DNA of 64,000 nt from Syncephalastrum monosporum B8922 (taxonomy: Eukaryota; Mucoromycota; Mucoromycetes; Mucorales; Syncephalastraceae): positions 186,001 to 250,000 of the forward strand of contig JNEN01000922.1 of the NCBI GenBank assembly GCA_000697355.1. Direction: 5' to 3'. The notes below the pieces were generated by a model. That model did not search any database. It was given only the letters and a program-made list of their open reading frames with translations, and was not told the origin of the DNA. Position 1 is the first letter of the stretch, and every line of letters begins with the position of its first letter. This document shows, piece after piece, positions 11,531 to 23,835 of the stretch. The translations under genes were made by a program, and so were the position numbers.

Positions 11531-14500
11531 GCTGGCGGGGATCATAAGCGTCAGCTTGAATGGCCCGATTTGGAAGTCACAAGATGCGTCAGGAAAGCAT
11601 AGTGTTGCTTAATTTTGGTCGGGCGATGTTCGCGTGCCAAATTTTGAGAGAGCATGAGCACTGGAAAGATGTAAAGCTAAGATATTTGATATATAATAGA
11701 TCTTCTATATGACTATGTATATGAGCAGGAGAGATCTACGGTACTATTGGGTACCCTTTAGTGTTTATCCTTGCCGCAAGTTTACCGTTCCTGATATTTC
11801 AAAGTGCGACCTGAATTCTGGCTTAATGAGTGGCAGTAAAAAAGGTCCAGCGTCGCGAAGTTACTAGCAATTCGTTTCCAAGCACGACAAAAAGTTCCCC
11901 TTTAACACCGTAGTTATTACATGTAATTCCCAATAATGACCTTACTGTTTGTACTAATCTTTTATTACATGATGATAGATGCATTTATTTCATTCGGAGA
12001 AAAAAGGCATAATGGTTTCACAATAGTGGCTATCTGTCTATATATGGAGCTTATGCTGACTGAAACAGCATATCTTTTTTAAACAAACTAATACAGTTTG
12101 TCGAGAGCATACTACACTGCTCGAGTACTGTCATACTATGCACTGTACCTAATGAGAGCAAACTACTACCTCATTATTTGGTTGTCATCTATGTCCTCCA
12201 ATAGTCCTTTGATGGTTCACTATAACGCGACTCACGCAGCACCTGAAAGTGGTTTGTACTGGTCCTCCGATTCTGAAGCCGCAGTTGACAAGACTGAACT
12301 TTTCATCGTCATGTAATATGGTGCAACTCTTCATCATTGCACAATGACTGACTAAGCTGCTTTGTTAGTACATTCTGAATTCGATCGTTTACACAGTGGA
12401 TATATCGGTCTCTTTCTACGTATGTAATGTTGTAGCGTACAGAATTGGTGGTAGCCTTCTTTAGCAACAAAACTAAATGACAGTAAAATATGGTGGAGTA
12501 CTTTTATAAGTCTGACCGCTCGTCCGTAGATGCGTCGAAAATATTGACAATCGAAAGATGTCTTAGGCATGATATATATATGCATATATAAACTACTTTA
12601 GTTTTAGAATTGGTATCTCCAATGTGCGATGCATGGAGCAAGAGACGCACATACTAAAACTGCGCATAACAAGCCTATGTGATATCAGCGGTTTCTCTAA
12701 TCTGATCTCTCATTTCTCATTGCAAATATACACACTTGCAAATGTCTTCAGAATTAAAAAGTCTATAAAATATACTTCGTCGTCGTCAATAGCTCACAGA
12801 CTCTTTTTTTGTCTGAATTAGTCCTTTCTGCCTCTTTGGTTCTTGGCTGCAACTCGGTTGAAACTCACTTTTCTACATATCTCAGCAGCTGAAGCAGAGC
12901 TCGCTAATATGCATTCATGGCGCATTAGCTGCTGCTTCACCTATGAAGAAACGCCTAAATAAATGGATCTTCTAGGCACACTCTCAAGTATCATTTACAA
13001 GTATTTGTCGATTGGCGGGGTGGCCCAAGGGATAGGGAGTTTCAGAGGTGGTACCGATCACCCGCTGGCTAGGCTATACAACGCGACGGTGATAATAATG
13101 GGAGAGGAGCAAACTGGGAAGAAGGAAGAGCCGCTGAGGTGAAAAAAAAAAAAAAGATGATCGAGGTCCGTATTGTTGTCTCATATCTACAGTATTGGGT
13201 ACACATAGATCTCTTTGACCGTTCGCTCAAAGCTATTTCATGGCTTATTTACTATATCTGCCTGCTTCCTCCTTGGAGTTTTTTCTTAAAAGAAGGAGAG
13301 AGAGGCTATGAATTGACAGAGATCTGTCGCTTTCTGTGTCGCTACCATTGTGTGCGCCACGAATTTATAATATGGAACAGAGAAGGAATCAAAGAAAAAA
13401 AGTACAAAAAATATGGGCTGTGATGACGAGGAAAGAGAATAGAAAGGACGTCGATATTACAGTGTGGATGGAACGCTGACATTTGGAGTAGTGTATACTT
13501 TCGAGTAAAAACTGTGCTTCAACCGGACCTTCTGGGTCAACATACAGATACCTGGTTTCATTGCGTCGAAGCTTCGTGCTGCCTTGTCTGCTTTTCTGAG
13601 GGAGCACCGTCCACGAATTAGGGGAAAAAATAACAGTCTTGCTATTGACAGTGTGAAAAAGTCTGCTATTGAGCAAGGCGTCGCTTGCGTATTGAACCCG
13701 AGAATTAGAACCAGAGATAGTAAATACACGGCCTGATTTTCTTCAATGACAGCAGGACGACGGAAGCTTTGCCTTGGGTGACCAGGGTGCCAAATTTTTG
13801 TCGCGTACGGATTGAAGTCATTTACAAGAAATGACTTCACATCGTATAAAATGTATACCTTGTACCGTTGGTAGACATAAGGCGCCATGTATAGAAGTTC
13901 ATCAATGTGTGTGCTATACATTGTTCTGATTGCTTGTGGCGTACAATTTTTGGTACCATTAAATGCAATGTTTAAATATTGTTTTATTCTTGAAAAGTAC
14001 AGGCAAGGATCTCACTATTGGTCATTGCACTTTCAATAATCCCTATGCGAAGGAAAATTGTCTTTTACATTACATCGTTATAGTCTAAACCTGGCATGTA
14101 TATATACAGTGCTGCTATCTTTGAAGCAGGGCAATGATTTTGGGGACACATAAATACTTGATCTATTGTATGACTGCTGTGTAACCTGAGCACCATGGTA
14201 GTGATTAGCAGCAAAAAGATGGCAACAATCAAAGATGCGTCCCCATATTATGCTTTTAGTAGTCGTGGGAAGCAAATTTCAAATGCATATGTTATAACAT
14301 CGATACATAGGTACACAGAGAGAATATAGAATAAGATGACTCTATTTACTTTTCATGATATATCCTTGATGTTTCGTTTCGAGTATTCATTTACTACAAG
14401 TTTGTGTCGCCTTCTTGATTATGGCGCATCACATCTTTTATCACATTCAAAGGATGCATATTCAATCCTTAAATTTGGATACATATCACACTGACACGTC

Positions 14501-14863
14501 TGTGATATGACTTCCTCCTCCTTATTCATAAAGGATGTTCAATCAGGGACCGTCTTTTAATTTATTATTGATATGTATTGTGGTGCCGTGTGATACAAAT
14601 AAACCACGGAAGAGCATCGGTTGACTGTGACTGAAGGCCAAAGGCATTAATAACTGGTATCTCAATGTATATAAGCGCTCTATAGGCGAGTCGAAGAGAG
14701 TTTATTGAATGGTAGACAAAAAAAATAGTGTTGAATGTGCTGCAAAAGACTGGCAAGACGCGCGGCACGCGATTTTTTCGCCGGTCTCGTTTTGGTTTTG
14801 TATCGCAGCCGAATTATTTTTTTCCCTTGTTGCTGTCTTCACAACCGCCCACACACACACCCA
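11531..14863. other. Gene-poor AT-rich stretch
   Basis: 3.3 kb without a recognisable gene. Base composition is more AT-rich than in coding parts, with many stop codons in all frames. A short ORF at 12098-12316 reads like chance. Open minus-strand frames at 13389-13924 are described separately. Promoter elements for monooxygenase copy 1 (left) and cyclin (right, with a CA run before 14864) must lie at the edges. Confidence 0.5.
13389..13924 (-). pseudogene. Two overlapping open frames, possible decayed or unspliced gene
   Basis: One minus-strand frame is open from the ATG at 13921 to about 13457 (154 codons, beginning MYSTHIDELLYMAPYVYQ). A second frame is open across 13389-13690 with an ordinary-looking composition (SWTVLPQKSRQGSTKLRRNE, YLYVDPEGPVEAQFLLESI). 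The first half of one and the second half of the other together look more protein-like than either alone, which could mean one intron, one frameshift, or chance. I found no splice pair that joins them in phase and recognise no family. Confidence 0.2.
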
Positions 14864-16739
14864 ATGGCAAATCAGGAGAGCCTTGTAAGTTGTCCGGTGC
14901 TATTGAACTCAAGTATTATATGAGAAGCACAGGCTTGCTGACCTAGCTGCTGCTTTTTCAGAAAAGCACTAGGCTAACCGCCATGATGGATAAGACTGCA
15001 TCGGTGAATGTGGCGCCCAGTGGGAATCAGGTACCTTGACAAAGGTTTTATCCGGCAATGGAGCAGTCCTAACTCGCATTTGTTGTTTGATAACAATAGC
15101 AGTCAGCATTGAAGAACAAGAGCAACACTAAAGCTGCAAAGGTGAGATGAGCGCTTGACCTCCCTTCCAAGGGTCGCACACGTTATACTGACTTGGGAAA
15201 AATATAAAAAAAATTAGACGCGTTCTGCTGGTTCCAAGCAGGAGCTCAACGTAGTGGAAAAGATCCAAACGAAACAGCCGCTCGCTCCAAAGGACATCAC
15301 CGCTGGAGTAACCAACACGACAACAAATACAAAGTCGACATCGGCTAAACCCGACGTGGAAAATGAAACCAAGCAAAAGGAAAAGAAACCTGACAACAAA
15401 AAGAGGCGGCCCCGCCACGGCGATGCAGCAGCAGCAGCAGCACACGCACGCGCTTCCGACACAGAAACCGAACTGGAAGAAGAGCAAACACCAAAGGACA
15501 TCTTGCCCGTCCGACTTTTACACATTCCTCCTCATGCGAGGCATCTACTCGCATCAAGGCTGAATACCAAACGAATCAGCCCAGCCGAGGATGCCGCGGC
15601 AAAGCGACACAAATTGCATCACGACAACCCCACAGACGATATCGAGAACCGACCGCCACCATGGTACGATGAGGAGACTCGTCAGGAGTCGATTGACTAT
15701 CAACTCGAACAAGAACGTCGTGCTCGACAGAATCTGCTTCAAACCGCCGAACCCTTCGAGGAAGAGGAGGAAGAAGAAGAGTGGTGCGACCCTATGCTCG
15801 TCGCAGAATACGAAGACGAGATATGGCAAAATATGCGGGATAATGAGGTACATTCCCCTCCTTCCCTCCTGGCTTTGGCTGTCTTTGTCGTTGTGCTCAC
15901 TGCATCTTGTTTCCTGTAGGCAAAGATCCTGGGTAACCCCAAATACGCCGACAACGAACAGCACGAAGTCTCGTGGAAGATGCGTGCGGTTTTGATTGAT
16001 TGGATCATTGAGGTGCATTATATCTTTGAACTTTTGCCCGAAACGCTCTTCTTGACGTGCAACATCATCGATCGCTTCCTTTCACGTCGTTCGGTCGCTC
16101 TCAGCAAAATCCAGCTCGTCGGCCTCGCAGCCCTGTATATCGCTGTCAAATTCGAAGAAGTGGCTGCACCTCGCATGAAGGACTTCCTCAAAATGGCATC
16201 CAAATCTTTTCAGCCAGAAGACATGATGAAGGCCGAGCGCTACATCCTCCAGGTCATCGAGTTCCAGCTTGTATATCCCAACCCTGTCAACTTTCTTCGA
16301 CGAACGACCAAGAACGTGCCCTTCGATGAGCCCAGTCGCTGGCTCGCTAAATATTTCATGGAGGTCTCTTGCATCGACCATCGCTTTATTGGCATCAAAC
16401 CATCCGAGATTGCCGCTGCGGCCTTCTGGCTCGCACAGCGTATTCTTGCCAAGGGCACCTGGGTAAGTTTTTCACAAGAATATGAAGGATGAAAATGCTC
16501 AACGATGGGTTCAGGGTGAGGACGTAAAGCAGCTGTCTGGTTATGCAGCATCTGATATCAAAAAGACGGCTTACCTCATGCTCGACTATTTGTCACGGCC
16601 GGTGGAAGACGAGATCTTCTTCAAGAAATGGGCATCCAAGCGCCTGATGAAGGCCAGCTTGTTTGTGCGAGGATGGATCCAGAAATATTATGCAGACGGC
16701 GACTTCAAGTTTGACGAGGAGCAGGCACATTCGTCATGA
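14864..16739 (+). CDS. G2/mitotic B-type cyclin
   Basis: Six exons: 14864-14884, 14962-15030, 15100-15141, 15218-15847, 15920-16462 and 16515-16739; 509 residues. The N-terminal half is Lys-, Ala- and Glu-rich and disordered, where a destruction-box-like RLTAMMDK lies, then an EEEEEEEE acidic run. The cyclin N box begins at EYEDEIWQNMRDNE and continues MRAVLIDWIIEVHYIFELLPETLFL (MRxxLxDW motif), NIIDRFLSRR, and the C-terminal cyclin fold up to KKWASKRLMKAS. It activates CDK1 at mitosis. The first three exons encode only 7, 23 and 14 residues, so start and early exons are less certain than the cyclin box. The acceptor of exon 3 could shift by 3 nt (TAGCAG). Confidence 0.9.
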
Positions 16740-16826
16740 TCGTTCAATATCATTCATTCGTAAATTTGCAAATATACATCTTGAACTTTAAAAACGGATA
16801 TATTACAATATATGTGTATGTGTGTC

Positions 16827-17680
16827 TTAGAAGGGGAGGATGGAGGCGGCTTGCCTTCCAACGTAGGCACTGCCGTAGCGTAAGGTGGCGACGCCGCCGG
16901 GAATATAGGAACCAAAGTACCATACAAGGGCAATGATTTGGATAATGGCAAACAGAATGGTGAGGATATAGCTGCGCAACTGGACAGGAAGGTGCTTAGT
17001 TTGGGTGTCAATAAGCGAAGTTTGTTTCTAGTTACCCCCAGAGAAAAATACAGGGTCAGGGCCATGGATCCCAAGTATGAGATGGTGAAAGGCAGTCGTT
17101 CGACGGACATCATGTGTTTCAGGTGAGCCATGGGGCCTCGTAGCATGGCAATACTGATCAAGATCAGAATACTGCCCACTATATATATATACAAGTATAG
17201 CACATACACCTCATCAGTACGTCGTAGGACAAGTGAAAGAGATACACAAACATACAGGTAAACGTCGCAGCAAACTTGCCCGGGAACAGAGGTACCATCG
17301 GAATAAATAGAAAGAAGGCCAAGAAGAAGCAGGCTACGCCAAGAGCCAGACACAGTGCAAACGCCATTACGCGCTAGAGATGCCACACTGGGTCATTCCT
17401 TCTGTTTCTTTTTATCTCGGCATTTGCCTACCTCGACGCGGGACATTTGGTACCAGGGCTCCTCTTCTTCTTCACCATTCACGTTAAGCGGCATATACCC
17501 TTGAACGCTCCGGGACACGTTCGAGAATAGATTGGAAGCGGAATCGCGAAACGACGCAAACGGAGTCGAGGCATTAGGCGAACTACTGCTGTCTGTAGGC
17601 AACTGAATATTGGCCGATCGACCTGAGAAGTTGAAGCCTCGCAATGAGCTGCGGAATGAGTCCTCGGCTGTGCTGGACAT
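16827..17680 (-). CDS. SFT2: Vesicle transport protein SFT2
   Basis: Four exons (17680-17432, 17373-17256, 17178-17036, 16979-16827), 220 residues. A Ser-rich cytosolic N terminus with an acidic patch (EEEEEPWYQMSR) leads to four membrane segments typical of the Got1/Sft2 family: VMAFALCLALGVACFFLAFF, GSILILISIAMLRGP, LPFTISYLGSMALTLYFSLG and ILTILFAIIQIIALVWYFGSY. The C terminus GVATLRYGSAYVGRQAASILPF is the family hallmark. SFT2 is a Golgi membrane protein needed for fusion of endosome-derived vesicles. Introns are 58, 77 and 56 bp. It converges with the cyclin gene, leaving only 87 bp between stops. Confidence 0.9.
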
Positions 17681-18122
17681 GTGCACAAAAAGTAACGAAG
17701 AAAGGAAAGAGAGAAGACGGGAAAGAAAAAAGACGAGAAAAAATCCGAGTAGACCCTTCGCTCTCCCACCCGTCTGCCCCAATTTTTATGTGGCATATTC
17801 TTCCACGACACTTGGCTTCGGCTTGCCCGTCTGGTGTTCTTTATGACAGCATACCTTCAAGGGGTTTCAAGGCCTATTACCTAATAGACATACATAATGC
17901 GTTGCAATGCTTGTCTGTTTGCTTCAACTGCAGCTTTTACTATTTTTGCTTATCGCTGCAGCACTGCAATGCCATAATTATTGTATCGAAATACTGTATA
18001 ACTATATTCAACTCAAGAAAATAAATACAGAGCTCTAGAGGAGGCGAGGGAGGAGGTACTGTCTAGCCGCTAATGTAGCAAGAAGAATTGTAAAAGGAAA
18101 AAAAAGGAGATAAATAATAGCC
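17681..18122. other. Intergenic between SFT2 start and arginase end
   Basis: Contains a purine-rich run (17697-17742) just upstream of the SFT2 start, likely its 5' leader, and AT-rich sequence towards the arginase 3' end. No gene seen. Confidence 0.5.
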
Positions 18123-19174
18123 CTAAAGCAGCGTTTCGCCAAGGCAGCAGCGTGCGAGAGAGCAACCGACTTGCACCGTCTGAAGGACGTCGCCATCCTC
18201 CTTCAACGACGGGTTTACCTCTGTCATTATTCATTTCATGAGTATAAAAGCTCGCCCAATCTCATCTCCCATACTAACCCATAATGTCGGCTGCGACCAG
18301 CAAACCGGTCTCTGCCAACGCCTCACAAATGAAGTGTCCCTCGCGGAAAGTGAGACCACCACGCACCGGCGTGCCCTACAAAGCAAACGAGTGAATACAC
18401 CAGCCGCCTTTTTTGAAATGAAATACATACCGTGCTTGGAGCCACAGAGGGATCCAAAGCGTCGACATCGAAAGAAAGGTGAATAGGGCGGTCACGGTTG
18501 GGGTTCACGTGGTCCAGAGCCATAGCCACCACCTGGCCAATGCCATACTTGTCAACATGGTGCATCGTGAAGGCCTTGATATTGTACTTGCGGATCGTCT
18601 GCTTCTCAAAGTTGTCGAGGTCACGCAGTCCGATATAGACCAATCGCTCCATGCGCAAGGCAGGCGCGACCCAGCGAAAATCGGGGTGATCTTCGGCGAT
18701 TCCGGTCAAGAAGCTAAGGGGGCAGCCATGGATGTTCCCCGAGTCAGTTGCACCGGGCGTATTGATATCGGCATGGGCATCGACCCAGACAAGGCAGGCG
18801 TCTGGATAAGCGTCCAGCACACCTGAAACCGTGGACAGGCCAACAGAATGGTCGCCTCCGAGCGTGAGAACAAAATGGCCTTGTTTCGCACGGTCGCCAA
18901 TCTGCTGCGCGACATGCTTCGTCACGGCCGACACATATTTGGGCTGGCGAAGGTTCATCACAATGGGGTCGCTTGCCGGCCGCAGGTCGTCTGCAATCGT
19001 CGCGTTGGCCTCATAGTCCGTTGTCCAGCCCATTTCTTGCAGTTGCTCGGCCAGACCACTTTCCACGAGACGTAGTGGGCCTTTTTCGACGCCTTCGACG
19101 GGCTGGCCACCGTTAAAGGGTACGCCCACGATTGAGACATGCTTGGATTTGATAAGTTTGAAGTTTTCTGTCAT
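18123..19174 (-). CDS. Arginase
   Basis: Three exons: 19174-18431, 18375-18279 and 18220-18123, giving 312 residues. The manganese-binding and catalytic motifs are intact: GGDHS at residues 106-110, DAHADINTP from 132, SFDVDALDP at 234-242, and [12 protein letters not shown] after the first intron. The C terminus is EVNPSL..GETLL as in other arginases. It hydrolyses arginine to ornithine and urea in the cytosol or mitochondrion. Introns of 55 and 58 bp have standard ends. Together with the DUR3-type transporter the window holds two urea-related genes, but they are 17 kb apart and not an operon-like unit. Confidence 0.95.
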
Positions 19175-22100
19175 GCTTGGAATATATTTGTCGTGTATAA
19201 AGGGGGAAAAGAGAAGAAGTGTGGTATCGGAACAGAGGGAAGAGAGAAGAGAAGAGATGAATCAAACGCAGGCACATGCTTAGGGTTCACATTTTAAACC
19301 TTTTTTTTTTCGCACACGAACACGAGTGCGAAAAGGGAAAGTATTGTTTTCACATCTCTCTCCGCATCGCCATGCACATTCATATCAGCCATCAGCGGGA
19401 CGGATCAGCCTGTCCAACGTAACGGTTGGCGACGTCAGAACGTGTGCACTCCAGTGATATAGCAGCTTCACTGTTGACTCTACTGATGTCACCAATGGAA
19501 AGAGACATAGATATCCGACTTTTCCCGCCTGGGAACCTTAAACCTGCATATGCTCACCATCGTCCTGGGTCGATACTTATCATATCTTACCCTTATCTTT
19601 AAGAGACGAACCGACACATTCAGCACCACATACCTTGCTACACATGTCAGTGGAACAGGGCTATTCATTTTGTGCTGTCACGATCAGTGAACTTTATCTG
19701 ACAAAGCAGTCGCTGGTGTGCCCCGTGTTGTACGCAGAATCGCACAGAAAGCGTACCTGTTACAGGAGCTTGACCTCCTTTCAGCATGAACTTGTGCAAC
19801 GTGAGACGCGTCGCTTGTCTCCGGTCCTAGACTTTATCACCCAGATCTTGAAATTGTATCTCGCAAACCGTTTATAATTTTCACACGGGATGAACCACAG
19901 GATGCATTTTTTTTATTTAAGAGACTTGGTGAATATGAATATCAGTTTCATCCAAGAAGAAGGTGGCTATCATTTGCCTGCATGAAATACATATGTAGAT
20001 TTCCTCGCTTTTATGTATCAGCACGAGAAGACACGGCCGGTCGATGACTGGATCTCACGGTCAGCAATGAGAAATAAAGTCAGACTGCCTGTCGTATTTT
20101 AGCTCGATATGTAATTCAGGTGGACTCCCATTGAATTTATCATAATCATGATTGTGACTTTGATAATATCCACCGTGGGACGGTAATACCACCTGCCTTT
20201 AAAGTGAGACGCGGTTTAGACATATGCACTGTATATAGGTTGGACGAAAGCGAGTGTATGAAACTGTATTTCTAATCATATACAGTGTACAGCAATCTGC
20301 TCAGCCCATCATGGACAAGGCCTTGACTTTCAAAATGGCCCGCACATGACTTCACAATTTTCCTTATGGCCGGACGTAGGCGAGAAGGAGCTTCACTTCA
20401 TCGATGCAAGACTCTGAAAGTTAGAACGAGCAAATGCGTGTGACGCGAATGCGTAGTAAAAAAGGCAGTTAATATGGTATGAAAAGGTCAGACACATAGC
20501 AAAGAAAGAAGCGTTGTACGTCTACATATAACTACATTAACTCATACTTAACTTCACTGTGGACAAAGAAAAAGGTGGAAATAGGTCCGTACGTAGCAAT
20601 TGTACAAAAGCTGGCTGCGCATAGCAATCATTATTACGGACATAGGCCTTCCGACAGCCATATCATGCATATGCTTAGGCACAAGGGGTGAAAAAAAGTC
20701 CACGGACTGTGTGCACCTGGTTCTGGTTATGACAAACCATATCATCATTTCCCCGTATATTACAGCATCATTTTGAGATGTCACAGGTGTGAAATCTTTA
20801 ATATGGAATGAGGTCCCTTGCAAGAAGGTCACACTTCCTTTCATCGAGTGCTTTTGGTATACACGTGCTCGCCATTTTACATATTTCCGGCAGCGTACTT
20901 CTGCTCGCAGCGATATATATCCTTGAGCAACAGTTTTAAAATAGTGTGATCCTTGTACGGGAGAAGAATACGTAGTTTCTAATGAGAGGCAAGTATCATA
21001 CGCTGGCCGTTCCGCAAAAAAATACCTGATACCTTTCAATAGATACATGGATATATTCTTTTGAGTCTCTTCTGTCCTGATAGTGATATTTTTACCAGTA
21101 ACGGTAACCTGCCCATCTACTGCGACGCCGAGGCCGCTATAATAAACAACCAACCCCTGCTTAGAATAAATATACCCCTGAGCCAGTGATTAGGAATTGA
21201 CGAGTTGTATAAACAGGCGCTGTCAATTCTATCCATAAAAAGGAAGTAAAATATTGCTATAGACATTACATAATTCATACTTTTGTCAATAATCGTTTCA
21301 TTCTGTCAATAAACATTGAAAGCCCCGCGAGCTGCGGCCTATCGCAGCGCATCGGATATTGTCCTGCAGAGACCTCTATCAGTCTAATTATCCTTACCTC
21401 TGGGAAGCAGCGATGAGTATAGAGTCATGTTTACCATTATGATGCTTGCTCTTTGCACATCAATCCTGTTGGCTGGGTAAATACCTTGGATGAGAAAGCC
21501 CCAGCTGATTACACTCTGACCAAGAACGCCTTCACCGACCAAGATTTGTAAATGCGGTTTATGGCGTTGCCAGACGAGCTTAACACTACCTCTTTAAACC
21601 CCCCCCGCCATGTTAGAAGACCAGACGTATCTCGTTGTTGAAGACTTTCGGGTTCTATACTTAATTTAGGTCCTAGAGGTCGTCTAGCCGTTCCTTGTAT
21701 CCATTAGTATCATTAAGGCGTCAAAGGAAGTGTCTCTGTGACGGCACCATCGACTTTTCTTCTTAGTCCCATTCCATTGATTTAAGCTTGATTTGCGTCG
21801 CTAATCTTGGGTGTCTGTAAAAGTGGCATTCGTCCATTCATCTTGAAATCGAGAAAATTTCGTTTCCAAAGGCGTACTATGTTTATCATAGACATATCGG
21901 TTTAAAGAATAGCATGCCTGGTTGGTGAGCTTTTATCCGTTGAAAATTAAGCTGCGGCGATATGCAGATCACGCCACTGAACAAATGATAAAAAAAAAGA
22001 AAATATCATCAGCACAAGAGTGTGAGTCCCCGTTTAGAGATAGATCGGGGCCCACAACAAATATGTAGATGGTATACGTATAGTGTAACTTTATTGTCAT

Positions 22101-23835
22101 ATACATGCGCACAATTGTGCATCTTTACATATTCATTGACATAAGAGGTTACATGAGAGTATAGCAGGAACCAGTAAATGCACATGTTCCAACAGCCACG
22201 AGGAAACAAGTGCATCAGGCAGAACTGCCGGATGATCGACATGGGTCGGACTTTTGCTGACCCGTCAAGCAGTGATCACATGGAATAAATAGAAATAATT
22301 AATGTCAAACCGCCTCAGTTAAGTCCAGTGATTTGTTAAGTTTTGGGAGCTATTGTTATATTAAGATGATTGTCGTCTATTTACTTTCGTTTCTGTCGTT
22401 GTATCCAGATAAGTATTAGCTCAGATGAGCATAAAGACATCTTTATTATGGGGCACGCGTGGTTTTTGTTTACCAGATGAGAAAAGCACCGGTGTGAGTT
22501 TAATGCATGGTATGACAAGTAAATATAGCCCCTTATTCACCAAGACTAGACGTATGCGATGTGCTGCTGATTCCTACAGTCACCTCCAGTACGCATGGTC
22601 TTGGAAGAAAGTCAAACTGACGCTGCACACTAAAAAGACAGATACAAGGCTTGAGACTCAACTGCCAAGGAAGCACTATCCTGAAGGTGCGTTTACATAA
22701 AGCCGCGCTGTACATAGATTATACTTGGCAAAAAAAATAAAAAAAAGACCACTGCGTTTCTGGAGAAAAGTTCCACATTTCAAAAAGCATCTTGGCTTAT
22801 GCGTCAAAAATGGGACGGTCACGTACGAGATGCGGCTCTAGGCAAACGGGCAGAGGCGCGAATGGTGACATATGTTCACTTTCATAAAAGGCGCACAACA
22901 ACATCATCGCCAAGCTTGCATAATAGGGTCGGATCGGAGGTGCGTGGCAATGCCATCCGCAGTCTTCTCGGACCGCCCGGCCAAGAGGTGTGCATAGTTT
23001 TCTGTAAGCGGTGGCAAATGAAGGGCTTGTGGCTGTTCCCTTCCGGCTGTAGGAATCCTGCCCCTTTCTTTCCGTTCCGGCGCAAAAGATGCAGCAAAGA
23101 CTCCTCACCCCTTTCATGTTTTGCCACCAATGAGATTGGCGCGCGAGAGGGGACTAAAAAGTCGGTAAAATCAAATGAAAGCGCTGTGTCGCTCCTGCGT
23201 CCGTTTTGGTCGATCCGAGGTTCATAGTGCCTGGCGGCTGGTGTAACATGAGGACATGAAAAGGGAGCGACTTATTGGAAGCAGTGTCTTGGCAAATCAT
23301 GCACATTTGGTTTTAGACAGTGAATGTGAAGATGCGGGGGTGCAATTTTCTTTTCCTTTGTAGAGGAGGAGGTAGAACTACAAGGCGGATTTCAGAAGAG
23401 AAAGGGCCTGTTCCCCTTGGCGCATCAGGTGATAGTGGAAGAACGAATGAGTATAATTCAGAGACAAAGGGCAAAAAGAAAAAACAACATTTGTGCCGCT
23501 TGTTATGCCAAGACCTTTCTGCTGGAAAGATGCATTGCCAAGACAAAACACCCCACCCCGTCGATCCGTTGACAAATTAGGGCCTACTTTGAAACACCGC
23601 AAAAGTGAATGGATTCCTTTTTGTCAACAAACGGTAATCATGCTTTTTTGGCCTCGCCAAGAAGACACTTTCCTTGGTGTATGAGTGGATGTGTTGTCAT
23701 GAAAATAAAAAATAGAGCCGCGACGCATCCCTTTCCTTTCTTTCTTTTTCCCCCACCCACTGTTATTTATATACCGCATAGCTATCCTTTTTTTTTCTTC
23801 TTCCATCACACACATATCAGTAACCATACCGCAGC
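19175..23835. other. Long gene-poor stretch
   Basis: 4.7 kb with no recognised gene. It starts with a purine-rich arginase leader (19200-19260). A poly-T/CGCACACGAACACGAG patch lies near 19300. ORF candidates at 19635-19877, 22425-22700, 22799-23227 and 23313-23602 lack domain features and overlap on both strands. One longer minus-strand frame (20554-21180) is listed separately. The pyrimidine-rich run 23730-23800 is the likely leader of the ankyrin gene. AT-rich sequence and absence of exons suggest an old spacer or a region of decayed sequence. Confidence 0.5.
20554..21180 (-). CDS. Unidentified ORF, possible exon of a lineage-specific gene
   Basis: A minus-strand frame stays open for about 209 codons in an otherwise stop-rich region. 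It begins directly after a good acceptor (branch-like CTAAT, then GGCTCAG at about 21181-21200), so it looks like an exon rather than a complete gene. No ATG stands at its start; the first is inside (ISMYLLKG). Composition is ordinary and hydrophobic patches alternate with polar ones (GQVTVTGKNITIRTEE, VIYGEMMIWFVITRTR). I find no signal peptide, membrane anchor or motif and recognise no family. It could be a real lineage-specific protein or chance. Confidence 0.3.
   Translation of the reverse strand, partial: QGYIYSKQGLVVYYSGLGVAVDGQVTVTGKNITIRTEETQKNISMYLLKGIRYFFAERPAYDTCLSLETTYSSPVQGSHYFKTVAQGYISLRAEVRCRKYVKWRARVYQKHSMKGSVTFLQGTSFHIKDFTPVTSQNDAVIYGEMMIWFVITRTRCTQSVDFFSPLVPKHMHDMAVGRPMSVIMIAMRSQLLYNCYVRTYFHLFLCPQ

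Noticed and set aside
12098..12316. 72-codon ORF in the first gene desert
   Set aside because: Short, no conserved features, AT-rich context with chance open frame.
13014..13085. tRNA-like A-box sequence (GTGGCCCAAGGG)
   Set aside because: No matching B box (GGTTCGANTCC) and no cloverleaf pairing could be traced.
22799..23227. 142-codon plus-strand frame in the gene desert
   Set aside because: Frames on the opposite strand are also open over the same place; composition is Arg/Ser-rich without any motif or splice context.
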